64,000 nucleotides of DNA from Molanna angustata (taxonomy: Eukaryota; Arthropoda; Insecta; Trichoptera; Molannidae), in assembly GCA_963576475.1 (NCBI GenBank), contig OY754982.1, positions 196,001 through 260,000 on the forward strand. The letters run 5' to 3'. The stretch's first letter is position 1. Every line of letters begins with the position of its first letter. The notes beneath the pieces were generated by a model. That model did no database searches, had not been told where the DNA came from, and worked only from the letters and a program-made list of their open reading frames with translations. Positions 23,078-42,757 of this stretch are shown piece by piece. The translations under genes were made by a program, and so were the position numbers.

Positions 23078-23434
23078 AATGGACCCAATTCCTAATAGCT
23101 GGTGTCCCCTACGTAGACATGTAAAAAAAAAACTCATCCCGATCCTACGCCAACCTAATTAGTGACGCCGCATTCGGAATCTCGAACCACTGCCTGAGTT
23201 TTTTAACCAAATAAATTCATTTTATTCCCATACTCCGTCTTCCCTCCACTATAAGTTGTCTAACGGCATACATTTCATTTTATTATTGTTACATGTTATA
23301 GATTTTCAAAGCTTTCAATCTCAGCCTCAGTTTAATTTACTACTTTTTTCTGTTGTTTTTTCGAAACCGCACACTTCCTTTTCTACCCTGTGTGTGCATA
23401 TTTTCTATTTTTGTTTACTTCTTATTTATTTTTT

Positions 23435-23447
23435 TATTTTTTTATTT

Positions 23448-23486
<39 letters not shown>

Positions 23487-24090
23487 TACATCTTCTTGTA
23501 CATAATATAAACAAATATAATTGTACACTGGCGGGCTTATTGCCATTAGGCAATTTCTTCCAACCAACCAGATTACACAGTATGACAACATTGTGTATGT
23601 ACAACAGCAAATAAAAAAGAGTAAAAGAAATCAAATAAAATATGTATAACACTTAAATACTATTAAACAAAAAAAAAATTATAATTCATAGCAAGAAAAA
23701 GGATATGGTAAGGACAGGAGAGGAAATCGGGATCAGGTGTTCAAGGATAAATATTCCTTCTTTAGTTTTTTCTTGAAAATACAAAGTGAGTTAGACGACG
23801 CAATATCCGGACTAAGGCTATTCCATAATCTTGCTGATTGTACTTCGAACGAAGAGCTGAGAAATTCTGTATTATGGATAGGTATGGATAGTGTTGTACG
23901 TTCAGCAGATCGGAGTGGAAGTCCATAATTGGATAAATAAGTGAATTTGCTTTTGAGGTACTGTGGCAGGTTTGGGTTCGAGAGAATATTGTACAATAGT
24001 GACAAAATGTGTATATTGCGCCGCTGGCGTATCCTGGGCCAACAAAGAAGATTGCGGTAAGGTGATATGCGATCAAATTTTTTCAACTTC
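23435..24090 (-). mobile_element. 5'-truncated LINE with RT C-terminus and 3' tail
   Basis: The minus-strand frame of 117 codons (23733-24086) ends VQSARLWNSLSPDI, then LCIFKKKLKKEYLSL and stop, a non-LTR RT C-terminus. The 3' UTR follows (GGTTGGAAGAAATTGCCTAA then TGGCAATAAGCCCGCCAGTG), ending in an (ATAA)n tail at 23440-23490. The same 3' UTR occurs at 6290, 47980 and 52655. A SINE (family C) shares its GTTGGAAGAAATTGCC block. Confidence 0.85.
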
Positions 24091-24295
24091 TTATTTTTTT
24101 CTCGTAATATTTTATTTTTTTATGTTCTGACTTGTGTTTTTTTTTTCTCTTTGGTTTTGTACCAGAATATTTTGCATTATTTAATTTGTATGTGCTATCT
24201 GTAAATGGACTAATGTTTTTACCATATTTGTAATAGAAGTTTGTATATGGTCTGTAGATATGCCAATTTAAATAAAATAAAAATAAAAAAATAAA
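24091..24295 (+). mobile_element. LINE 3'-UTR remnant
   Basis: AT-rich non-coding sequence ending TTTAAATAAAATAAAAATAA. It resembles a 3' UTR and tail of another LINE. Tentative. Confidence 0.35.
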
Positions 24296-25459
24296 ATATC
24301 TAATGTGGCCAAAATATGCGATACTGAATAAATATTAGAAGAAAACAATTAAAAACAATGAAGAATAATTAATCTCACAAAAAATATGCAATGATATAAT
24401 ATGTTATAAGGAGGTGTAGCTGCCATATAAATTATAATTATAATGCCAAAATGTACGTAATCGATCTCAAATAAAGGATATAAAGGAATCTTTGGACTGA
24501 AAGGAATCTAGAGCATAAATAAAATAATAGTGTGTTTCAATATTAATGCCAAGGTTACATTATATCATTGCATTTCATGAAATATTAGGCATACATCATT
24601 TCGTGACAACATATTAATCTTATAAAGTCCATCGAGCATAAAACAAGTCAACCAAAAACTCTCAGATTTGAGTAATAAACCCACGTTGGTATTTTATTTA
24701 TTTAATTTTCTTATAACGTACTGTGTATAAATATAAAGTGAATGAAGAGAAAATTTATAGTATAGATGTGTAACATAAAAATACATAAACGAATCAGAAC
24801 TTCTTGGTATGTCATATTTATCTTACTAGCTGTGATGAGAGATCAACTAATCAAATCAATGAAATCACCTGGGCCATACAATTATTTTTTTAAATCCACT
24901 TATGATAGGGGTATACTGAGATACATGTATATGATTTTAAAATACTTATGTAAATCTTCATACTAGTCTAGTGTTCTTACAACAAAAAAGTCGGATTCTT
25001 TACTCTCATCCATAGAATAATAATAAAACTATAGAATACTCATTTCCATACAATATCTCACTGTGAAAAAGTGAAGCCGTTTTATTGGCCGGTTCGTGTC
25101 AATATATGTATGACTGCTGGTAGACATTGTTCGTATAGTATGTATAGTAGGTACTACTCGTTATGACTGCGTAAATAATTTTGCAAGCAGTTAAAAAAAT
25201 CCCTATTTGGAGAACGTATCACGAAGACGGCCAAATGATTACTGAATGCTCGTAGTAAAATGTTGACCAAATTAGCCAACATTAAGCAGTCGCGTTTATT
25301 GCATGCTAAAGAGTACTTTATACTACATATTATTATTCTATGCTCTCATCATGGAAATATTTATTTTAATATGAATTCAAAAAACAATCAAAACGAAGTA
25401 AGCTAAGACAATAAAGCGTAATGCGATAATTTTTTCAGGTTTAATTATTATTTTCACGT
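24296..25459. other. Unassigned AT-rich sequence
   Basis: No feature recognised. Confidence 0.4.
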
Positions 25460-25755
25460 TAGCCTTCATGGCTCAGTTGATTAAACATCTGACTGCTGAG
25501 CCAATGGTCTCGGGTTTGATTCCCGGCGGAGGCAGTTTTAAATTATGTTCAGTCTGGATCTGTGAGTAAGTCTCCAAAATGTGGCAACTTGTTATTGGGT
25601 GCGTGTGTTAAATTAATATTAGACATAGAACCTGTTAGTTGCCTTAGAAGCAATACAAAAATAAAAAGTAATTATGAACGGGGGATAGTAATTTATTCAA
25701 ATGAAATAAAATCGTGTAAGGGCGGATTGTGTCATTGGGCGAAAATAAAATGAAT
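25460..25755 (+). mobile_element. tRNA-derived SINE, family A, copy 4
   Basis: The best preserved copy. Head CTTCATGGCTCAGTTGATTA (A box), B box GGGTTTGATTCCC, body TTCAGTCTGGATCTGTGAG and TGGCAACTTGTTATTGGGTG, then a 3' segment GGCGGATTGTGTCATTGGGC. Full length is about 290 bp. Confidence 0.8.
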
Positions 25756-26505
25756 TAAATTAGTGTCTTATAGAGTGAACGTTCGTCTCAATTAGACCAA
25801 CAATTATTTTGTATATTTAAAATAACATTAATAAGGTACCTCCATATCTTGGGAGGGCGTCCTGAAGGCCAGCTGTCCTTTATGGACAACTGGCAGTTCA
25901 CGTCACAGGAGACACAGGCTGACGCAGGACATAAACAATAAACAGGCCAACAGGCCTAAAGAAAGAAAGGAAGAAGTTTTTTTTTCTTAATATGTGTTTA
26001 TAAAAAGTCCGCTAGTGTAAAACGTATCTCTTAATATTGTGCAGTTAAATTAATTTCTATGCAATGTAAAGATCAAATTACTAATTTTTTAAAAATGACA
26101 GTTTGAGTAGAAGCGTGAAATGTTTGTTTCAATGATTGTTATTTTTGGTCATTAAGTCAAACTTTTATAGTAAAACGATGGTTGATTCGGTTGATAAGAG
26201 ATCAACTCACGAAACTATTTTTAGTGAAAATGATATATAGATATTAACTCGTATTTTCATTTTATCGTATTTTCATAAGCCAACAAAAAATATTTTAGCC
26301 GAATAACGCGCTGGCAGAACATCCTGTCATAAGCTTAGTATCTATTAAATCAGCTGTTATATTGGACTGAATAATATTCCTATGTATGTATATTGTTAGG
26401 CGTTTGTGATCTCAGACAAATAATAAACGTTAGGTTAGTACCTACATTCATTTACTAACGATATTATAAAACGAGTTAATCAAGAACTTAACCCATAGAA
26501 AATAA
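25756..26505. other. Unassigned sequence with one hairpin
   Basis: GCCAGCTGTCC (25868) and GGACAACTGGC (25884) form an 11-bp stem with one mismatch around TTTAT. A purine-rich GAAAGAAAGGAAG run follows (25960-25974), so this could be a LINE 3' end. No protein is recognised. Confidence 0.4.
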
Positions 26506-26703
26506 TCCAACTGTCGATTCGTTCATGAGAATTCAATTCTCTGAATGAATCGAGATTATCAAGCCAAGATGCGTTTACGAAGGAACATTTTGTATGGCGT
26601 AGTGGTCTTTTTGCATGCTAATAACATCAACTAGAGGCCTCGCATCATATATGTTCCCGTACATGGATTAACTCAGAATTCAGAGTAGAACATTTTATGT
26701 GAG

Positions 26704-26754
<51 letters not shown>

Positions 26755-27506
26755 TGTGTGTGTGTCTGTCTGTCCCCCCCTTATTACTTTTGATCCGCTC
26801 AATTTACAGAGCCCAAAATTTCAAAATATATAAACACTTATAAGCCTACAAAACTTTTATACTCAGAATTGTGAATTTTCGTTTCAGTCAGGGGTTACCA
26901 ACTTTTGAAATTTTGGTTTATTCTTCCATATCTCAGAAACCATAAAAGCTAGAACGCTGAAAATTGGTATAAACATAGACAAATACAAAATATCAAATGA
27001 GTTATTCTCATCATTTTTTATTAAGAAAAATATTTTTTTATGATAAATTTATGTGTTTAACTGCCTATATTTCCATTTTTTTTAATATCGAAAAAAGCCG
27101 AAACACCCCAGCTAGACAATTTAATTTTCTATAAAAAAATATTAATATTGTATTAGCAAATCTCAAATTTTTTTGAACAAATTTTATAAAAATTGAATTT
27201 AGCTTCATACAATATGTATGGTAGTAGCCTACACACAATATATAAGAAGACTTAATTGTTTGATACTAATCTCTAAACATACATACATACCATCATGCTG
27301 TTTTCATATTCTGGGTAGGATCATAGGACTGACCTCCATACTATCATATCTTGACATACATACCTAGGTACATGTGTTGTATAGAAAACCAAATATCTTA
27401 AAATATTCAATAATTTGTATTTATGGGTTTATAGTTTGGTACTTATTCTTCAACTATACATACTATCGCTATCGACAGTTGGATCTAATGTGTTACATGC
27501 AACTAG
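26506..27506 (+). mobile_element. Helentron/HINE-like element, copy 3
   Basis: The cleanest copy, about 1001 bp. 5' TCCAACTGTCGATTCGTTCA with hairpin GAGAATTCAATTCTC, a (GT)n tract at 26707-26770, 3' ATCGACAGTTGG, the TGTGTTACATG stem-loop and CTAG before T. No coding capacity. Confidence 0.72.
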
Positions 27507-27724
27507 TTAATAGATCGATATATGCAATTGACATTATCCATTTTGTAAGAATTTTGCCAAGGCGTGTAATGCATACCTAAAAGAACTTGAGATTTAAAAG
27601 GTCATGGAAGTAATAGAACTTTTAAAATAATGAAAGTAATCTTTGTCACTTGAAACCACAGACCGATAATCTAAAAACATTATATAAACAAAACTTATTG
27701 GTACACAACACCAAAATTAGGTGG

Positions 27725-28245
27725 CAATCAATATAACGGTGAGTATTGAATATTTTCGGAACGGTTCAAAATTTGAACCATGATTCAACTCAAATTGAAC
27801 CGGTGGGCTCGGTGATGGGGAGATTTAAAACTGGTTCAACTTGAAATATCATAATTTTGAAGTAGCTATGACCCATTTTAATAATATCGATTGTTTTTTT
27901 TAACATAAAGAAAAATTTAAAAATTGGTGAAATCCATTAGAATTGTCGATTGACGTTGCATTTAAATAAAAAAATTGAATGTCAAAAAGTGCAATAGCTA
28001 TAGTTTGATAGAACTATCGTTCGGCGCGTTTTCCGTGTTCCGTGCCGCGCATACTGTTCTGCGGTCATGACAACCAGCTTAAAACTAAATTCGGTGTTAT
28101 CGTATGAAATAGAGCTCAAAATCAAAACCAACAGAACTAAGGTTCAAACATTTTGATAAATAAGGTTTCAGTATAACGTGGAATAAAACTGAACTAGATT
28201 AAATTAAATCGTGATTCAACCACGATTAATTTTTTGTCATAAATA
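27725..28245 (+). repeat. Dispersed repeat R-D, long copy
   Basis: Contains GAACCATGATTCAACTCAAA, GAAATAGAGCTCAAAATC and AATCGTGATTCAACCACGAT. The last two match (in reverse) 19216-19345 and 17280-17376. It is palindrome-rich and non-coding. Class unknown. Confidence 0.55.
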
Positions 28246-28698
28246 ACACTGTAAATGTTTTCGGGATACCCCCGTTCCACCTCACTTTGAACACCGATCC
28301 CCTGGCCCAAAGTTTATGGCAACTCTTTTGGTATATTAATTAGTTTTTTTTTATTTTATAACTATAATAAAAATTATACTAAAAGAACCAACCATACGAC
28401 TTCCCAACAATAATGTATTCAAAAAATTTCCAGTCCCGCCACTCTCAAGAATATACAACAAAATGGCGTTACTACAAATACATACATAAGGATATCAGCA
28501 ACAATATAAAGACATACAAAACTACTAGTATTAGAAATAACATAGGATGACTCGTGACACCACTTTTACGAAAAACTACAGCACACCATTTATTCACTAA
28601 AGTTTATATTTAATAATTTAAAAGTTTATATTTTTATTTATTGTAAGCCGTGTATCGAAAAAATTTTTATTAATTATTAAAGTACACAATTTGAGAAT
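28246..28698. other. Unassigned AT-rich sequence
   Basis: No feature recognised. The distal part may hold the mariner 3' flank. Confidence 0.4.
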
Positions 28699-29105
28699 TT
28701 ATTTCTTAAAAATAATATCGTTCAAATGTAGACCCTCGCGTTCGCAGCACTCATTTAATCGAACAGTAAAATTACTTATGACGGCTCGGCAGGTGGACTC
28801 AGTGATGGCTACCATTTCGTGACGGATATTTTCTTTCAAATGCGCCAGGGAAGTCGGTTTATTGTAAACTTAAGATTTAAGATAACCCCAAAGGAAAAAG
28901 TCCATAGGGGTTAAATCAGGACTGCGTGGAGGCCAATTTATGTCACCTCTCCTGGAGATCAATTTGCCTGGAAAAATTTCACGAACTCGTGGCAGAGATG
29001 TCTTGCTGCTGGAACCATGTTCTTTGGTTATAGCCAGGAAGGTTTTGCAGTTCAGGCACCTATGTAAATCGTCAAACATCTCCACATAAAGCTTCGAATT
29101 CAAAT
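28699..29105 (-). pseudogene. Mariner (rosa-like) transposase C-terminal part
   Basis: The minus strand reads REIFPGKLISRRGDINWPPR, then SPDLTPMDFFLWGYLKS, a TAA (28870-28872) where a Lys is expected, then VYNKPTSLAHLKENIRHEMV and ESTCRAVISNFTVRLNECCE to a natural stop at 28699. The frame is continuous across the TAA, so one nonsense change separates the halves. Upstream of REIFPG the second catalytic Asp motif (WFQQD-like) is in another frame with a deletion. A second, independent rosa-like copy is at 11375-11826. Confidence 0.83.
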
Positions 29106-29337
29106 ATAAACTTTCTTTTGAGACACCTTGTATATTATAAAGGCATCAATCAACCTACAAATGAATATCAAAACAGAAACAAATTACGAAGAATTAAAAA
29201 AAAAAAACAAAAAAGTAATTGAAACACTTTCCCTAATATTACATTATTTTTTTTATTTATTTTGCATTTTTTGTGTTACGGTTTTGATAGTGATTTTTTT
29301 CTTGATTTGAAATGTATATTTTTATATTCTTTTGTAA
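29106..29337. other. Unassigned AT-rich sequence up to the palindrome
   Basis: Homopolymer-rich. It ends exactly where the inverted repeat starts at 29338. Confidence 0.5.
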
Positions 29338-29912
29338 AGCTATTGGTTTTAAAATTGCGTGTATTATTAATAATTGTTAATTAGTTATTTTGTTCATTTA
29401 TGTTATTTGTTTTATAGATTATGTGAAAAGTATATTAATTTATTGTGTAAACAGAGAGTTGCTGCTTTCCTAAACACAAGCTTTTTATTTAAAAAAATAC
29501 TCTGTGTTCGAAACACTATTTTAACATATTATCTAATACTAAAACCTTCCCTCTCGAAGAGCTTGTAATTGAATATATCTTGTTATAATGTAATAATTAA
29601 CCAATCTGAAAATATTGGTTTGCTAAGTACCTAACTTGATAAGATATTGTACCTACTTTATTCATTTATGTTTATTTCTTTGAAATTTCAATCATTTTCT
29701 CATTTGATATCAAATAACCAATTATTTTGGTGCCGAACACAAAATGTGTATTTTAAAAGTAACAATATTTCTAGGTATCGTATTTTTTTCTACAGCGAGA
29801 ATACAATAAATATATTGTTTTCTAGCGGACCCGACAGACGTTGTGCTGCACGAACAAGTGTGCGGACGTGAATTACCCGGACTTGATGGGACACCTGCGC
29901 AGAAGTTTCGCA

Positions 29913-29938
29913 TATCTCTCTCTCTCTCTCTCTCTCTC
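29913..29938. repeat. (CT)n microsatellite in the palindrome arm
   Basis: About 13 CT units. The mirrored (GA)n lies at 32667-32690. Confidence 0.9.
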
Positions 29939-30245
29939 GCGCTGAACGAATTCCTAAAATTGACAATCCAAAATAGATAATTTTTTTAATTCATATAATG
30001 TATTGCGCGCTGAACAAATCCACTAAGTTTCACTTCAATACAAAACTTTTCAAAAGTTTTGTATTGGTTTACAAAACAAGTTAAACAAGTTTTTTTTTTT
30101 CAAAACTTTTTGTGAGATATCACATAAATAAATAATAATTCATTAACCTTCTCCTGAATGAGCTGAACAAATTCTCAGTTTCATCGCAATCGGATGGTTA
30201 GTTTGGGAGTCCATCGCAAACATACAAACAAATATACGTACATCC

Positions 30246-30645
<400 letters not shown>

Positions 30646-30659
30646 AAAAAAAGCGCACG

Positions 30660-31196
<537 letters not shown>

Positions 31197-31202
<6 letters not shown>

Positions 31203-31856
31203 GCAGCCCGACTACCATATATCAAAGGCGTCACCGATAAAATCAGCCGTCTATTAAACAAAAATAACATACGTACCGTTTTCAGCACAACAAATAAAAT
31301 ATCAACCTTTCTAAGAAACCCGAAAGACATCATTCCACTTGAAGCTCATGGAGTATATGAAATACCGTGCGGATCGTGCAATAAGACTTATGTAGGAAGA
31401 ACCAATCGAAAAGTTGAAGCACGAATAGCGGAGCACAGAGTCGACATGAGAAACAAAAAACTTACATCCTCACTTGTACAACACTCGCTCACAGAAGGAC
31501 ATACAATAGATTTTGACCATTCAAAAATAATAGCAAGTTAAAACAGTGAACCTCTCAGAATTTACAGGGAAGCTATAGAAATATATAAGAGATGGGATAT
31601 AATGAACAATCGGGACGACGGAATTCGTTTGCCTAGTACCTGGAAGAACATTTTATATGACAAACAATACAATAATAATATTAATAATACCATAGCGAAA
31701 ATAACCCCAAAACACAACAATAATAATATTAATGTCACAACTAAAATTAACAATAAATCACAACACAAAAATAATGATAAAATATTATTACCAACGAACA
31801 CGACAGCAGGTGGGCGTGTCACAAGGAGCCAATCACGTCGCGCTAACAATATTTGA
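31197..31856 (+). pseudogene. PLE element A GIY-YIG endonuclease remnant
   Basis: The frame reads [35 protein letters not shown] (GIY-YIG catalytic region; here G-V-Y and Y-V-G, with Cys-x2-Cys between), then AEHRVDM and a TAA (31539-31541). It continues in the same frame as [14 protein letters not shown] and MNNRDDGIRLPSTWKN, ending at a stop at 31854. One nonsense codon, plus loss of the RT domain, makes it non-functional. The domain nicks DNA at insertion in this retroelement class. Confidence 0.9.
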
Positions 31857-31916
31857 CATAAGCGGCCATCTTGCACGCTACGAGTCACTTGACGGTGAGC
31901 TTTCAGTGTGAGTAGA

Positions 31917-33267
<1,351 letters not shown>

Positions 33268-34208
33268 CTGTAGCAAACACCTTGGTAACACGGTCATTAA
33301 GGATAACCGACTCCGAAAACATTCAAAATGAATTAGAGTATCTTAAAAACGCGCTACGAAATAACGGTTTTTCAAATTTCACAATAAATAATGCAATAAA
33401 AAATCAAACGAATAAAAATTTTAATAAAAAAGATACATCAACTAAAGTAAAGCCACTCGCCATTGCATTTTTACCTTACATAAAAGGCACTACTGACAAA
33501 ATCAGTCACCTACTTTACAAACATAATATTCGCACCATTTTTAAAACAGACAACAAAATTTCATCCTTTTTAAAAAGTCCGAAAGATAAAATACCATTAG
33601 AGTCACACGGTATTTACGAAATCCCTTGCGGTGATTGCACAAAAACTTACATAGGCAGGACAAATCGCAGAATCTCGGCACGCGTTTCTGAACATCGCGT
33701 AGATATTAAAAACCGGAAATTAACTTCATCTCTAGTAAACCACTCATTGACCGAAAATCACTCCATAGACTTTGAAAATTCAAAAGTAGTCGCGAATATT
33801 AACAATGAAACATTTAGAATTTACAGGGAAGCAATAGAAATATATAGAAGAAGCAACAGTATAATGAATAACAGGGACGATAGCATTCGAATCCCGACCG
33901 CATGGACAAGTGTACTTGAAAACAATATTTTGAAAAACCATAGTAATCAAATTAACCCAACTACCGATATTTCAAACAAAAGTCACATTAAAAACATTAG
34001 TAAAATTCCTAGTAAACCGAAAACTGATAATCCACCTGTAAACAATATACCGTTAAGTACTCGAGTCACTAGAAGCCAAACAAAACGCAATAATGACGTC
34101 ATTGGGGAAACCCACCCCTCCACTAACCCTTTCAAACTTTCACTTGGTGGTAAGCTTCCGACGCGAACGGACGTGCGCGCACTATCCCTCGCGACGGAAA
34201 TTTATTAA
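33268..34208 (+). CDS. PLE element B: C-terminal RT edge plus GIY-YIG endonuclease (5'-truncated)
   Basis: An open frame of about 310 codons. It starts at the palindrome junction with residues [18 protein letters not shown], matching the end of the RT domain of element C (NTLVTRSKRISDEENINQ), so the missing N-terminus is a truncation and not a real start. The linker is followed by [12 protein letters not shown] and [10 protein letters not shown], an intact GIY and YIG separated by 13 residues with Cys-x2-Cys between (GIY near residue 110, YIG near 123 counted from 33282). Then come [22 protein letters not shown] and [14 protein letters not shown], the usual PLE endonuclease tail. There is no in-frame stop. 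It diverges clearly from element C, so it is a separate subfamily. Without RT it cannot retrotranspose alone. Confidence 0.9.
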
Positions 34209-34754
<546 letters not shown>

Positions 34755-34759
<5 letters not shown>

Positions 34760-34863
34760 GAAAGTTTTTCTGCATTAAACACATGCTAGGTATGTGTGGA
34801 AGCAGAATGCAGCAGACAGAAGTACGTACTCATAGGTATCCTTGAAGAGATCTCAAGTAGAGA
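34755..34863. other. Short unique spacer
   Basis: Separates (TA)n array 4 from the foldback. No feature recognised. Confidence 0.5.
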
Positions 34864-36110
<1,247 letters not shown>

Positions 36111-38623
36111 TTCCTATTTGTGTATCGTGTTGGTGTATTGGCGTGTGATGCGGCGTGTGGGAGGGGTGGCGGTGTGAGCATGAGTAACCGTCGATTCGCG
36201 CTCTGTTGTTAGTGGTGGTGTGGTGAGGGTGTCTTCCCTGCAGCTCGGTGACCGTGCTGTATATCGTTCGTCGTATGACGTCACGCTGGTATGTGCGCGT
36301 GTCGATCGCCGTACAGCTAGGTGCGGGAGGGCAGAGGGCGGGGGAACAGTTGTAGCGGTATGCACTGGCGTCATTGGCGTTGATTCGTTTAACCATGCGC
36401 GGTCACTTGAATATGAATTAAGTACTGGTTTCCACGCCACTGGTAGACGACGAGAATCATCTCTTGTGTTCATTGCGAAGGGCCGTTTTTCTATTTCGAT
36501 GGCTTCTCTATATACTCTATTAATCTCGTTATTTAAACGGACAAGAGTCTTTGCTGCATCGAAGTCTATTTTGTGGCCTTCTGTCATCACATGATTCGCC
36601 AGTGTTGACGTCGATTTATTTTGTTTTACGTCTAAGCGGTGTTCGGCTACGCGTGCTGATACTTTTCTGTTTGTGCGACCGATGTAAGTTTTTTCGCACG
36701 TACCGCAGGGGATCTCGTATATACCGTGTGACTCTAACGGAATACTGTCTTTGGTCGGTCGTAAAAAAGACGAGATTTTTCTGTCTGTTTTAAAAACAGT
36801 TCTAATTTTATACTTTTTTAGTACTCGACATATTTTATCCGTAGACCCACTGACGTATGGAAGTATCGCCAACCCGCGTATCTCTTCTTTATCTTTTTCT
36901 GTCTTTTTTGAATTGTTCCGGTTGCTTTCAAGCTAAAAAATAAACATCCAAGTTCTCGCAAGATATCACAGATACTACACAACACAAGCATGGCCCTCCT
37001 TCGCGAAGAAATAAGAAATAATCGAAGCTCTCTCCACCAAACAGAAATTAATTTACAAGAAGTTCACTATCAACTTACTGCTACACTACACTCTGTACTA
37101 TGGGATGAAGTCGATATTTTAACAACACAACGAGCCCTTATGAACAAAGAATTAATCACCACCCGGTTAAAGAAGAAATTCGACGCACTTTACTTGAAAT
37201 CTAATCCACCTACCACAGAACACTTATCTCTGGACAATAATAAAATTGTCATCAACAAATCAGACTGCCTGCTAGATGAACCGACCATATCAGTACTCGC
37301 TAAGGGTTTCAACTATGCTGTAGCACCGACACGTATTCCAACGGAAGACATCATCACGGGTGTAGAATCAGCCATAATGAAGCTACAAGAAAAAGAAGCC
37401 GAAACCATTAGACAGCTAACCTGCGAAGTCCTACGAAAATCACATCCACCAAAACCCAACATAACAAAAGACGAACGAAAGGCTCTGCGTTCATTAAAAA
37501 TGAACGAGGATATCATTGTTTTACCAGCAGACAAAGGGAATGCCACAGTCATCATGAACACGAAGGAATACCAAGATAAGATGCAAACCTTATTAGAAGA
37601 TACAACAACATACAAGCGTCATCCGAACGATCCTACAACATACCTTGAAAAAATAACCAAAACAAAGATAATGAAGTCTAGTATTGACCAAGATACGAAA
37701 AAACTAATTATCCCTCGGGAAAAATCATCCAGAGTACCAAGGATGTATGGTCTTCCAAAAATTCATAAAGAAAATACTCCTCTCCGCCCAATAATCAGCG
37801 CCGTGGCCTCACCAACACAAGCACTAGCTAAATATCTAGCACGTCGCATGCAACATCATGTAGAGACTGCGTCATCATACATAAAAAACGCCGAACACTT
37901 CATCGAGCGGATAAAAGATGTTAAATTACAAAAAGAGGACATACTCCTTAGTTTAGACATAGTGTCTCTCTTCACGAACATACCAGTTGACGAAGTGTTG
38001 GACGTAATTAACGAAAAAATAAAACCTACAAAAGATATTATTGAACTTACGGAACACTGTCTTAATAGCACATATTTCCAATACAACGGAGAGATGTATA
38101 AACAAATAAGAGGTGCACCGATGGGATCTTCACTATCACCAGTAGCAGCAAACATCTACATGATGGCTTTTGAAGAAGATGCCTTAAACGACTATCCCCA
38201 CAAACCAACTGTATGGGTCAGATACATTGATGACATTTTTATAATCTGGCGCCATGGTGAAGAAGAGCTGAGCAAATTTGTAATATACCTAAACAATAGA
38301 CACACATCTATCCAGTTTACAATGGAAATGCAAATTAACGACCAATTACCATTCCTCGATGTGTTGGTAAAAAAGAATCCTGATTGTTCATTAAGTTTTA
38401 CTGTATACCGGAAACCAACACATACCGACCGATACCTGAACGCAAACTCACACCACCACCCAGCCCAGTTAGCAGGATTAGTTAATACTCTAGTTACCCG
38501 GTCAAAAAGAATATCGGACGAGGAAAATATTAACCAAGAAATAAGTAGCCTCAAGAAAGCTCTCCTTGCTAACGGATATCATAACAATACTATAAATAGA
38601 GCATTTAAAAAAGATCAAACAGA

Positions 38624-41569
<2,946 letters not shown>

Positions 41570-41995
41570 CACTAGATGTCGTAGTTAGCAAATATTGTAT
41601 GAATCGAAGTGAGGCATTTTTCAGGAGGGGTTTTTGACGTTTTGGTTCCAGACCACATCGTTTTTCTATAGAAAATAACGACTAATGTGAATTATTTTCG
41701 GATTTATTTGTCTAAAAAACATTTAAATTATTAATAATTTAGAGAACAGTAATCTAGGATGTGTTGAAATGTAAGGAAAACTGAAATATGTAAATGTTCT
41801 AAGGTAGAGGCGTTCACTTTGTGAAATAAATTAATGAACTTTGTTTGTTTTCACTAGTTATATTTTTTAAAACACAACATGTTTCGATAACCTCCGTTAT
41901 CTTCCTCAGGTGAGAGGTGATGAAATATGTAACCAAATAGTCAAACGCGCGATATTCCATGACTCACTTTTTGCACAGAGTTCTACATCTATTAT
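41570..41995 (+). mobile_element. Small MITE-like repeat, copy 2 (interrupted)
   Basis: TAGATGTCGTAGTTAGCAAA to TACATCTA, homologous to 9839-10115. It is split by the PLE end at 41794-41920. A partial tandem duplication of its 3' flank (GTATGGTATTTACTAAGCAG and copy) follows at about 42010-42090. Confidence 0.65.
41794..41920 (-). mobile_element. Solo PLE terminal sequence with 12-bp target-site duplication
   Basis: The 127-bp insertion is bounded by TGAAATATGTAA at 41782-41793 and 41921-41932. The uninterrupted MITE copy at 9839 is continuous across this point. The minus strand reads CCTGAGGAAGATAACGGAGG then TTATCGAAACATGTTGTG: CTGAGGA box, stem II GAUAAC/GUUAUC, GAAAC, the hammerhead-like layout of PLE ends. 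No coding sequence is present. Confidence 0.8.
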
Positions 41996-42232
41996 ATTAT
42001 AATAAAAATGTATGGTATTTACTAAGCAGATGTTATACATCTAGTATATTATAATAAGATTCTATGGTATTTACTAAGCAGATGTTATATGTACATTATG
42101 TGGATAGATTGAATCTCTATTTTCTTAACTAAAATTGGTTGTCTGGAGAAAATTGGAACTAGGCAGGTAACTAGGTAGTCCGCCATTTGTACTGGCAAAA
42201 ATGTTACGTACAGTAAATAAATAAAATATATG

Positions 42233-42415
42233 TAGATGGGTCGATGGCAGAGCGGTTAGCGCATTGGATTAGTAATCCAGTGGTCGCGAGTTCGAATCCT
42301 ACCTCTACCGATTTCGTTCACCTATAGCATAAACATTTATGATTATATTAGGGAATGTAGGAAAATGTATATGTACTTGTATAATAAACAAGGACATTTT
42401 CATTTAAAAAAAATC
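42233..42415 (+). mobile_element. tRNA-derived SINE, family B, copy 2
   Basis: GGGTCGATGGCAGAGCGGTT, then a B-box-like GAGTTCGAATCCTACC and GATTTCGTTCACCTATAGCA. This uninterrupted copy shows the ancestral CGTTCACC|TATAGC sequence that the hAT at 59090 broke in copy 3. Confidence 0.82.
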
Positions 42416-42757
42416 GTTGTTGAAATAATATATAATCGTTTCAGACCTTTCATTGAAGCCCTTCTTAGTTGTCCGAGAAACATTATTAAATAAATAAATA
42501 ATTAAGGGAAACTTTGTATACAATGAAAATCAGTAGAATGTTCTAGACGTCAAAATCTAGACACCAAAATTTTTCTTCTGATTTCATTAACACCACAACC
42601 TTGTTGATGTTTAATGAACCAAAAATATTTCTTGTCAAAAATAAATTAAATTCTTACTCGATTATTGTATAACAAAAATTTGTAGCGCGAAATTGAAATT
42701 AAAAGTTGGACTCAAAATGATTGACACGATTCTCCAAAAGTTATATTTAATTATCTC
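42416..42757. other. Unassigned AT-rich sequence
   Basis: No feature recognised. Confidence 0.4.

Noticed and set aside
36220..36594. Open frames on the opposite strand of the PLE ORF and its inverted copy (also 38939-39313, 37313-37615, 38192-38554)
   Set aside because: They lie antisense to the conserved RT/GIY-YIG coding sequence, and the conserved motifs are only in the sense frame.
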